Source: SMWC01 sp964466315 | GTDB taxonomy: Bacteria; Pseudomonadota; Gammaproteobacteria; Steroidobacterales; Rariloculaceae | DNA length: 21,988 bases | Assembly (NCBI GenBank): GCA_964466315.1 | Contig: CAYXNS010000042.1 | Location: 1 to 21,988, forward strand | Direction of reading: 5' to 3' | Shown: one piece after another, positions 1 to 6,380 of the stretch | Numbering within the stretch: position 1 is the first letter of the stretch | Layout of the letters: each line of letters opens with the position of its first letter | The notes under the pieces: model-generated | Databases searched by the model: none | Seen by the model: the letters and a program-made list of their open reading frames with translations, nothing else | What the model was told of the DNA's origin: nothing | Made by a program: the position numbers and the translations under genes

Positions 1-188
1 TTCTGATTTTCTCTTCTGATGGAAACTTACGGCGGGTCTTACGTCGTATATCCTTAACGTGTTTTTTGTATTTGACATGCTCGCTTGAAACTCCTCTGCT
101 TTGGTTAAAGTTAGTTTAAGTATCTCTTAGCAAGAAAGGTTAGGTGCTACTATATGGGCTGACGTCACACAACGTTGGGTGAATAGCA
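1..188. other. AT-rich upstream region of the TRAP binding protein gene
   Basis: No gene is supported here; the small ORFs on both strands lack family resemblance. The stretch is clearly more AT-rich than the rest of the window, as expected for a promoter region. A TTGACA hexamer lies at 72-77 but has no good -10 partner at normal spacing. A better candidate is the extended -10 at 145-153. Two adjacent perfect 8-bp palindromes, TGACGTCA (160-167) and CAACGTTG (170-177), sit between that -10 and the start codon. Confidence 0.5.
145..153 (+). promoter_or_regulatory. Candidate extended -10 promoter element
   Basis: The sequence TGCTACTAT matches the extended -10 pattern TGn followed by a TATAAT-like hexamer (TACTAT). 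It would start transcription near position 160, giving a leader of about 30 nt before the ATG at 189. No recognisable -35 hexamer lies 16-18 bp upstream, so the call is tentative. Confidence 0.3.
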
Positions 189-1319
189 ATGAAGAGAAGA
201 GATTTTGTGACGGGAGCCGCAGCCATATCGGGTGTGGCGGGAATGTCGGGTATCGCAGCTCCGGCGATCGCACAGAACCGGCGCGAACTGATTGTCGTTG
301 GTCCGCCGAGGCTGATGATAGGACACAATCCGGTCGTGAGTGCGTATACGGGAAGGCCACTCAGCCGATACCTGAACTGGGTGGAGACGGCGACTAACGG
401 CGAGCTCGTATTCGCCACCTTCGAAGGTGACGTTCCGGAGGATGAGGATAGGGAGTTCGGCATCGCGAGTGAGGGTGAAGCAGACGCCTACTTCGCTGGG
501 GAATACCACTGGAACCTTCACCATGAGTTGTTTCGACTTTTTGGTGGCGCCATGCCGATGGGGCTCAGCCTCGAAGAGTTCATGGGCTGGTTCTACCACC
601 GGGGAGGCGAGCAGTCGTGGAACAAGCTAAGTGAGCGATTCAATATTAAAGCGTTTGCCGCTACCACGTTGGGCTACCAGTCTGTCGGCTGGTTCACCGA
701 GGAGGTCCAGTCAGTTGGCGACTTCGAGGGTAAGGTCATGGATATGCCGGGGGTTATCGGCTACATCATGTCTCACATGGGTGCAGAAGCGGACGACTAC
801 ATTCTCGAAGGACCAATCGTCGAGGCACTGAGGAACGGCACCGTCTACGCAGCGGAGCGATCCAGCCCAGCCAACGACATGCCCGAGGGGTATCACACGG
901 GTGTGAGATATTTCTACCCTGAGGTCGTGCACGAGCCGCATACCTTCTCGGCGCTGGGATTCAATATCGATGTGTGGAATGCTCTCACGGCGAATCAGCA
1001 ACGCACGATCCAGCACGTCTCGATGGCGCACATGAGCTACGCCATGGCCGAGTCGACCGCGGAAAACTCGAGGCTTCTGCGGGAACTACAGGAAGTGCAT
1101 GGCATCCAGATCAGGCGGTTTCCCCGCGAAGTCATGCTACGTATCTGTGAACTATCCGCACAGTACGTGCGAGAAGAGCTTGCCTCGACAGACGAGTTCT
1201 CGCGGCAGGTGGTCGATTCCTATATCTCCTACCGCGATGAGGCGATGGATTGGAGCGAAGTTACGGTTGCACATTTCCTCGAGAACCGGCGTTTACCGTT
1301 CTCTTACACAAGCACCTAG
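189..1319 (+). CDS. TRAP transporter solute-binding protein (DctP/TakP-like), Tat-exported
   Basis: Predicted periplasmic solute-binding protein of 376 aa, the usual length for the DctP family. The N-terminus has a twin-arginine signal (RRDFV at 3-7, hydrophobic stretch, likely cleavage after APAIA-28). The body resembles the TakP branch, which binds 2-oxoacids: a segment ending in MPG (residues 181-188), a basic/aromatic stretch near 205-230 and the C-terminal RRFP-E-V motif. The position normally occupied by the ligand-clamping Arg in the GlKmRiPG motif appears to be Asp185 (GKVMDMPG), and the Trp of the usual DAAEW motif is Arg224 (YAAERSSP). Ligand specificity may therefore differ. No DctQ or DctM membrane subunits are nearby, although the upstream side is cut by the window edge. 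The ATG at 189 is preferred because it directly precedes the Tat motif. The fold assignment is confident; the substrate is unknown. Confidence 0.8.
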   Translation: MKRRDFVTGAAAISGVAGMSGIAAPAIAQNRRELIVVGPPRLMIGHNPVVSAYTGRPLSRYLNWVETATNGELVFATFEGDVPEDEDREFGIASEGEADAYFAGEYHWNLHHELFRLFGGAMPMGLSLEEFMGWFYHRGGEQSWNKLSERFNIKAFAATTLGYQSVGWFTEEVQSVGDFEGKVMDMPGVIGYIMSHMGAEADDYILEGPIVEALRNGTVYAAERSSPANDMPEGYHTGVRYFYPEVVHEPHTFSALGFNIDVWNALTANQQRTIQHVSMAHMSYAMAESTAENSRLLRELQEVHGIQIRRFPREVMLRICELSAQYVREELASTDEFSRQVVDSYISYRDEAMDWSEVTVAHFLENRRLPFSYTST

Positions 1320-1347
1320 AGAGCGCGCAAAATGGAGTAGTGAAGCA

Positions 1348-1731
1348 ATGGCGATGAATACAGCGGTACGTTTATTTTGGGCTGGTACGCTCGGGGCGTT
1401 GCTCGCGATTCCGGTGGCGGCGCATCATTCCTTCGCAGCGAACTACCTGATGGACGACGAGATCCCGATTGAGGCAACGGTCACCAGTTTTCGCGTCGCG
1501 AACCCGCACTCGGTGATTTTCGTAGATGTGGTCGATGACGCGGGAGAGACCGAGCAGTGGGTGATTGAGATGAGCACTCCGACTACGTTGCGTAACGCTG
1601 GGTGGACCAGCGCGACGCTGCCGGTAGGAACGAAGATTACAGCCATCGGACATCCGACCCGATCGGGTGCGCCGACGCTTGCCTTGATAAAGATCGTGCT
1701 TGAGGATGGCAGTGAATTGCTGGCGCCCTGA
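1348..1731 (+). CDS. DUF6152-like small secreted protein
   Basis: A 127-aa protein with a signal peptide ending around AA25 and the mature start HHSFAANY, which is typical of DUF6152 proteins. The family pattern continues with an EATVTSF strand, NPHS (residues 52-55), a DVVDDAG turn, a WVIEM strand, an RNAGW motif (82-86) and a GHPTRSG turn (101-107). The fold is probably a small beta barrel; the function of the family is not established. The reading frame is open upstream, but that part overlaps the TRAP gene. The ATG at 1348 has GGAG ten bases before it and gives a clean signal peptide; the ATG at 1354 is an alternative. It lies 28 nt after the binding-protein gene and 18 nt before the next gene, so the three are probably cotranscribed. 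Confidence 0.75.
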   Translation: MAMNTAVRLFWAGTLGALLAIPVAAHHSFAANYLMDDEIPIEATVTSFRVANPHSVIFVDVVDDAGETEQWVIEMSTPTTLRNAGWTSATLPVGTKITAIGHPTRSGAPTLALIKIVLEDGSELLAP

Positions 1732-1749
1732 AGATAGAGTGGAGTGAAC

Positions 1750-2448
1750 ATGAATCCGATCGTCAAGCCTGCTCTATTGCGCCGGGCAGCGTGTGTTCTG
1801 GTGGCCCAAGCAGGTCTTATCGGTCTGTCTTTCGGCCAGGAGCAGCATCCACTTCAGCATCAGCTGAGCGGAACCTGGCACTATTGGTTCGAGGACAACG
1901 ACGCGCGGGAAATCGAGGAGGACGTCTCGATCGATCCGTCTGTGTTGACCGATGCCGCGAAGGCTTACCAGGAAACATTTGACCCGGAGCGAGACGATCC
2001 GCAGCATTCCTGCCGCCCGGTCGGTACGCCCAATCTGACGCGAGTACCCTTCGCGTTGGAAATCGTGAACCTGGGAGACAAGCTGTACATTCTCTCGGCG
2101 CTTCTCGGCTCCACCCGCCGTATCTACCTGGATGACAACGGGCCGGAGCCTGATTTTTCGAATCAGTACGGTTTCTCGACGGGAATCTGGGAGAATGACA
2201 TGCTCGTCGTGACAACCACCCATATCTCTGAGCAGCCTTTTATCGGCAGCGAGGGTCTGCCGTACTCAGGCGATCCGGACGCCCATGTCATCGAACGCTA
2301 CCATCTCGAGGATGACGGCCAGACGCTTGTAAACGAAATTACCGTAGTTGATCCCAGGTACTATATTGGCGGTGCCCATCTGCAGATCGCGTGGAAGAAG
2401 AGCGACGCACCTATCATTATCGATGACTGCTTTCTGGCAACCTACTAG
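1750..2448 (+). CDS. Secreted protein of unknown function
   Basis: A 232-aa protein with an N-terminal signal peptide (basic start, hydrophobic residues 13-28, likely cleavage near SFG-Q30). The middle carries a pattern I associate with large paralogous families found beside DUF6152 genes in Acidobacteria and Gammaproteobacteria: an RRIYLDDNGPEP segment (123-134), then GFSTGIWENDMLVVTTT (141-157), then HVIERY (179-184) and a hydrophobic VVDPRYY strand. In those families the core reads roughly GhSiGrWEgDtLVVdT. This copy is divergent. Two cysteines (C88, C227) could form a disulfide in the periplasm. The ATG at 1750 is chosen over the in-frame GTG at 1744 because GGAG at 1741-1744 is correctly spaced for it. 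The role is unknown; context suggests it works with the two exported proteins upstream. Confidence 0.65.
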   Translation: MNPIVKPALLRRAACVLVAQAGLIGLSFGQEQHPLQHQLSGTWHYWFEDNDAREIEEDVSIDPSVLTDAAKAYQETFDPERDDPQHSCRPVGTPNLTRVPFALEIVNLGDKLYILSALLGSTRRIYLDDNGPEPDFSNQYGFSTGIWENDMLVVTTTHISEQPFIGSEGLPYSGDPDAHVIERYHLEDDGQTLVNEITVVDPRYYIGGAHLQIAWKKSDAPIIIDDCFLATY

Positions 2449-2728
2449 CACTGTGATTTGACCGGCAATGAAGCGACTGGAGTCGTTCTAGGGGAGGCAG
2501 GTCAACTGCCGCCAGTGAACTTGCCGGTGCAGTGACAGGCGACCTGTATATCTTCCATTCGTTTGACTCCGCATCAAAGCCTCGGCGTCGTCCTTAAGAT
2601 AGGCAGAAGCTGCTTCGGAGGAGCGCGGGGATGCCGTTGGGACCACTTCCACGGTCGCCGCCGCTATTACGCATATCGATCGACTGTGCGCTACATGCGT
2701 CTCCGTCCCCGGAAGTAAGCTCGCACGA
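2449..2728. other. Intergenic region between convergent genes
   Basis: This 280-nt stretch lies between two genes that converge on it. I see no coding region with family resemblance. A small hairpin (CGACT at 2474-2478 and AGTCG at 2481-2485) is present but has a tiny loop and no following T-run, so it is not a convincing terminator. Transcription termination must be expected here, but the site is not evident. Confidence 0.5.
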
Positions 2729-4048
2729 TCAGTTGAAATCATCGAACAGCGTCAGATCGACCGTTGCGCCGCCGGCCGCATCGGTAAGAAGAATACCGTA
2801 GAATCCACCGGCGATCAGGGTGACGGCGGTCGGTCCTGCCAGCACGTTCTCTGTACCGGCCTCCCGAATCGTAATCTCGTAGTTTCCCGCGGCCTTCGGG
2901 ATATTGGGGACGCCACCGCCCGGAGTTAGTCCGGCTTCCGGCGTTATGCCGGTGAGATCGGTTCCCGGCGGCTGGAGGAATATGTCGATGACGCTGAACA
3001 GGCCGGCGGCATTATAGATATTGAGCTTCGCTTCTCCCGCGATCTGACGATAGTCGTCGGCCGAGACAATCGCTACGACCCCTCCAGGTGGTCCCGCGAT
3101 AAGAAAGGTCGAGAAGCGGCCGGCTGCCGCGGAAAACGGAAAGTCGATCTCAACGACACTCGGGTTACCGGCCGGGCTGACAGTCAGGTTGGGTGCGCCT
3201 GCCGGAATCGTTGTGTAGTCGGAGATGGCGCCGAACGCCAGCCCGGAGATCAATGGCGGCGACAGGTCGCCATCGATGCCGATGTCCACGGAGCTTTGAC
3301 CTGAGGCCCCATTGATGATACGTATTCTCGACTCGAGGCTGTCGTCGACGAACGATAAGTTTGCGCCACCCGAGACGGTCACGGCCACCGGCGCAAAGCC
3401 CAGGCCCGCATCGTCAAGTAGCGTGAACAGTGTCGCAAGGCCCGACGGGAATACGAACGGCGTGCTGTTGAGCCGTACGTTTCCGGGGTTGCCCGCCTCG
3501 GTCAGTATCAGCTCGTACTCGCCCGCATCGACGGGCGCTGGTGCCATATCCTCTCCGAAGCTGAGACTGCCGAATGGAGTCGCAGCGAGCAGGTCCGTAT
3601 CCGCGGGTACGAGATAGATGTCTACGGGCCCGAGCATGGGTGCCAGATGCAGGCCGGCACCTTGTAGGATGGTCGAATTCGCTTCGGCGGCCGCCATTTC
3701 GACGACTAGCTGCTGAAATTCGCCGGCGATCTCCGTCGCGATAATCGTATAGTCGGTGCCGGCAAAAAGTTCCAAGTCAAAAGAAACGGGCCGTTCCGCC
3801 TCTTCGTCTGCCGGCGTGACCTCGAAGTGAAAGGTATAAGTGTCGGCGTCGAAAGTGCCGCCCGTGCTTTCTCTGTAATCCAAATTCGCCTCAAGCACTT
3901 CCTCACGGCGAATTCCTATAATCCCCACGCTCGGCGCTGCATGAACGAACGTGACCGATACATCGGGCGGGTTTTTTCGGCCTTCTTCGCAGCCCGATAG
4001 TCCCAGGCCGAGTAGGGTGGCGAAAATGCAGAGATTCTGCGGCTTCAT
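2729..4048 (-). CDS. DUF4397-like repeat lipoprotein
   Basis: A 439-aa predicted lipoprotein. The signal peptide ends in a lipobox LSGC with the modified Cys at residue 20. The mature part consists of beta-rich units resembling DUF4397, a domain of unknown function in exported proteins. Four starts can be seen: VTFVHAAPS (32-40), LAPMLGPVDIYLVPADTDL (135-153), IRIINGASGQSSVDIGIDG (242-260) and IYNAAGLFSVIDIFLQPPG (344-362). The second and fourth units are especially alike (DIYLVPADTDL versus DIFLQPPGTDL). Composition is rich in Gly, Ala and Pro, as in surface or periplasmic adhesin-like proteins. The frame is open 25 codons further upstream, but the ATG at 4048 directly precedes a good lipoprotein signal. 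The gene is divergent from the DUF3187-like gene, with 61 nt between starts. The function is unknown. Confidence 0.75.
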   Translation of the reverse strand: MKPQNLCIFATLLGLGLSGCEEGRKNPPDVSVTFVHAAPSVGIIGIRREEVLEANLDYRESTGGTFDADTYTFHFEVTPADEEAERPVSFDLELFAGTDYTIIATEIAGEFQQLVVEMAAAEANSTILQGAGLHLAPMLGPVDIYLVPADTDLLAATPFGSLSFGEDMAPAPVDAGEYELILTEAGNPGNVRLNSTPFVFPSGLATLFTLLDDAGLGFAPVAVTVSGGANLSFVDDSLESRIRIINGASGQSSVDIGIDGDLSPPLISGLAFGAISDYTTIPAGAPNLTVSPAGNPSVVEIDFPFSAAAGRFSTFLIAGPPGGVVAIVSADDYRQIAGEAKLNIYNAAGLFSVIDIFLQPPGTDLTGITPEAGLTPGGGVPNIPKAAGNYEITIREAGTENVLAGPTAVTLIAGGFYGILLTDAAGGATVDLTLFDDFN

Positions 4049-4109
4049 AGCGGCGACTCGAATAGCGGAATGCGCAATGGTACAGGCGCATGGTAGCGTA
4101 GGAAACTCG

Positions 4110-5096
4110 ATGAAAGGATTCAAAGGAAGTTACCGGGTTGCAGGGATACTGCTGAGCTTCGCACTAATCGGCTCCGCGGCAGCCCAGGAGACCGCGCCGC
4201 TGCGCACGCGAAACCTCAGTCCGGTGGTGTCGATATTCGGGCTGCCGACATGGGAGGCCGCGCTCGAAACTGATTCCAACGAACTCTCGCTCATCGGCGA
4301 GATGGCCAGTCACTATCGTCTGTCCGCCCGTGGCGAGGAACAGCTGATTCTCGACGGGGAAACCTGGCGCGCGAGTTTACTTTATAAGCGCGGTATCGGC
4401 GAGCGTTGGACAGTCGGTGTAGAGGTGCCGTTGATCCGCCAATCTGGCGGCGTGCTCGACGACGTGATCGACGGCTGGCACGCATTCTTCAATCTCCCGG
4501 AGGGTAACCGCAATCGGCTGCCCGAGGATCGACTCGATTTCCGCTACAGTGATCGTAATGTGAACGCGTTTACGATCGACGGATCCAGCAGCGGGCTGGG
4601 TGATACGCAGGTCAGCTTCGGTCGAGAGATCGGCGGCGACTCGAGGAGTTTCCTGCGTGCGATCGTCAAGTTACCCACCGGAGACGGGGCCGCGCTCGCG
4701 GGCAGTGGCGCCACGGATGTGGCTGTCACATTGCTCCGCCGGGGCCTGACGATCAGGTGGTCGCGGGAGATCGGCTATTACTGGGGAGTCGGCCTCATGC
4801 GGCTTGGCGAGCCCGAGTTCCTCGCGTCACGCAATGAGGATTGGGTCGTATTGGGAGTCCTTGGTGGAAGCTGGCGGCCGTTCCCGAAGATTGGGCTCAA
4901 GGCACAGCTCGATTATCACAGCCGTTTCTACGACAGTGCACTGGACGAGTTGGGTAAGGACTCGATTCAGGCGAGTATCGGTGGCTGGTGGGCGCTCGAC
5001 GATCGGAGGACGGTGAATTTCGCGATCAACGAGGGTCTCGTCGTTCGAACGGCCCCAGATGTATCATTGCATCTCAGCTTCTCATGGGAGTTCTGA
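4110..5096 (+). CDS. DUF3187-like outer-membrane protein
   Basis: A 328-aa protein with a cleavable signal peptide (hydrophobic core around residues 10-21, SAAAQ cleavage near 25). The mature sequence has features of the DUF3187 family: an N-terminal RNLSPVVSIFGLP segment (residues 31-43), alternating beta strands rich in Tyr, Trp, Arg and Gly, motifs such as GERWTVGVEVPL and KLPTGDG, and a terminal aromatic (SFSWEF) of the kind recognised by the BAM machinery. It is therefore probably an outer-membrane beta barrel; the substrate or role is unknown. The reading frame extends back to 3951, but that part is antisense to the lipoprotein gene. The ATG at 4110 is preceded by AGGA and gives the signal peptide. 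A cytochrome c gene follows after 25 nt, suggesting an operon. Confidence 0.75.
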   Translation: MKGFKGSYRVAGILLSFALIGSAAAQETAPLRTRNLSPVVSIFGLPTWEAALETDSNELSLIGEMASHYRLSARGEEQLILDGETWRASLLYKRGIGERWTVGVEVPLIRQSGGVLDDVIDGWHAFFNLPEGNRNRLPEDRLDFRYSDRNVNAFTIDGSSSGLGDTQVSFGREIGGDSRSFLRAIVKLPTGDGAALAGSGATDVAVTLLRRGLTIRWSREIGYYWGVGLMRLGEPEFLASRNEDWVVLGVLGGSWRPFPKIGLKAQLDYHSRFYDSALDELGKDSIQASIGGWWALDDRRTVNFAINEGLVVRTAPDVSLHLSFSWEF

Positions 5097-5121
5097 ACGA
5101 TCGCTTTATAATCCACTGGTC

Positions 5122-5640
5122 ATGTATCGAACGCTCGCGCTATCGTTGCTGCTTCTGATCGGCTGCACAGAGTCGCCCGATGCGATCGACGTCGGTTCGA
5201 CCTCGGAGGCAACCTTGACCGAGTTCACGTCGGTATCTCGCGAGGTCGCCACAGAGGCGATGAGCGGCAGCGAGCTCAAAACGCCGGCCGCATACCTCCG
5301 CGAGCCGGGATTCGCGGGTGCGGACCGGGCGCGAGGGGAGCTTCTGAGTCTTGCGTGCCAGGCTTGTCATACGCTCGGCGAGGGAGAGAATGCGCTTCTT
5401 GGGCCTAACCTCTTCGGCATCTTCGGCCGGGCGTCGGCGGCAACGGAGAGTTTCGATTACTCGCCGGTATTAAGCGCTGCCCAAATCGTCTGGACGCCGG
5501 CGATCCTCGATGTCTGGGTGACTGATCCGGAAGAGTTTCTGCCCGGCAATGATATGGTTTTCGCGGGCTACTCCTCGGCCACGGATCGGCGCGACCTCAT
5601 CGCCTTCTTGTTACATAAGACCAGTGGTCTCGCCGATTAA
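5122..5640 (+). CDS. Monoheme class I cytochrome c lipoprotein
   Basis: A 172-aa protein. The N-terminus is a short lipoprotein signal with LIGC, lipid-anchored Cys at 15. The heme attachment motif CQACH is at residues 79-83, followed by GPNLFGIFGR (94-103), a typical class I c-type cytochrome loop. The probable distal ligand is Met145 in the NDMVFAGY motif, which matches the NKMxFaG motif of mitochondrial-type cytochromes. Residues 20-65 form a low-complexity linker that would hold the heme domain away from the membrane. It should carry single electrons in the periplasm; the partner is not visible here. It lies 25 nt after the outer-membrane protein gene. The frame starts earlier, at 5059, but that overlaps the upstream gene; the ATG at 5122 gives the lipobox. 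Confidence 0.85.
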   Translation: MYRTLALSLLLLIGCTESPDAIDVGSTSEATLTEFTSVSREVATEAMSGSELKTPAAYLREPGFAGADRARGELLSLACQACHTLGEGENALLGPNLFGIFGRASAATESFDYSPVLSAAQIVWTPAILDVWVTDPEEFLPGNDMVFAGYSSATDRRDLIAFLLHKTSGLAD

Positions 5641-5776
5641 CCGCTAGATTCCGGCGCGCAGCGTTAGATCGTCTCGAATACGGAAAACTGCAGCCGAATT
5701 TTGTGGTCTAATTCAAACAATACCCGGCAACTGCCCATGGGTCTTGCTTCTCTCATGAGGGTCTGGGGCAACTTGC

Positions 5777-5782
5777 AAGGAA
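5777..5782 (+). promoter_or_regulatory. Ribosome binding site deciding a GTG start
   Basis: AAGGAA lies 8 nt before the GTG at 5791. It supports that start over the in-frame ATG at 5821. The ATG at 5789 is followed at once by TGA and is not used. Confidence 0.55.
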
Positions 5783-5790
5783 GCTGACAT

Positions 5791-6279
5791 GTGAGCGAAG
5801 AAGAACATACCGACGCGCAGATGACGACTCTGGATAACACGATCGAACGACGCGTTGCTAGCGATCGGCGACGGCTGACACTGCGGACCATTATTCAAAG
5901 CGGCTTTACGCCACGACGTCGAGGCGGTCGGCGAGAAGGCGAACATGACAGCCTCATCGACTGGCACGAGCCGGGCCTTCTCTTCCTGGCGCTTGCGATT
6001 CTACTCTTGAGTGTCACCGATGCGTTCTTCACGCTGACCCTCCTTACGAACGGCGCCAAGGAGGCCAACCCCGTGCTGGCCTACGTTCTCGAGCGCTACC
6101 CGGGATACTTCGCGGTACTCAAGATGGTATTGACGGGTGGTGGCGTAATAGTGCTCGTCGTGATGGCCCGGGCCAAGGTGTTCAGGATCGTCCGGGTGAG
6201 AACTATTCTGCAGTGCTTTCTCGGAGCCTATGTGTTCCTCGTCTTCTACGAGCTGTGGATGTTGAGAGGGATGCTCTGA
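5791..6279 (+). CDS. DUF5658-like small membrane protein
   Basis: A 162-aa inner-membrane protein. Residues 20-50 form a very basic cytoplasmic segment (ERRVASDRRRLTLRT, then PRRRGGRRE), a pattern common before DUF5658 domains. Three hydrophobic segments follow, at about 62-85, 105-128 and 137-157. The first carries the family signature with an Asp-Ala pair in the helix (TDAFFTL, 76-82) and the loop GAKEANPVLAYVL (88-100). The function of the family is unknown. It stands alone, with 150 nt upstream and 101 nt downstream before sucA, so a link to the TCA cycle is not implied. The start is GTG, with AAGGAA upstream. Confidence 0.7.
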   Translation: MSEEEHTDAQMTTLDNTIERRVASDRRRLTLRTIIQSGFTPRRRGGRREGEHDSLIDWHEPGLLFLALAILLLSVTDAFFTLTLLTNGAKEANPVLAYVLERYPGYFAVLKMVLTGGGVIVLVVMARAKVFRIVRVRTILQCFLGAYVFLVFYELWMLRGML

Positions 6280-6380
6280 GGCAAGCTCGACAACGTCGGT
6301 AGTGATCTATCCCTGCCGTTTTAACTTGGCTACACTACGCCTGCACCTCGCAAAGTCCCCTGGTCGGCGGGCAATAAATC

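Noticed and set aside
1099..1347. N-terminal extension of the DUF6152-like protein
   Set aside because: Overlaps the TRAP gene in another frame and would bury the signal peptide.
2473..2487. Small hairpin as terminator of the secreted-protein operon
   Set aside because: The loop is too small and no T-run follows.
2488..2742. 84-codon minus-strand frame in the convergent intergenic region
   Set aside because: No domain, no ribosome site, and it overlaps the end of the lipoprotein gene.
3951..4109. N-terminal extension of the DUF3187-like protein
   Set aside because: Antisense to the lipoprotein gene; the ATG at 4110 has a ribosome site and starts a signal peptide.
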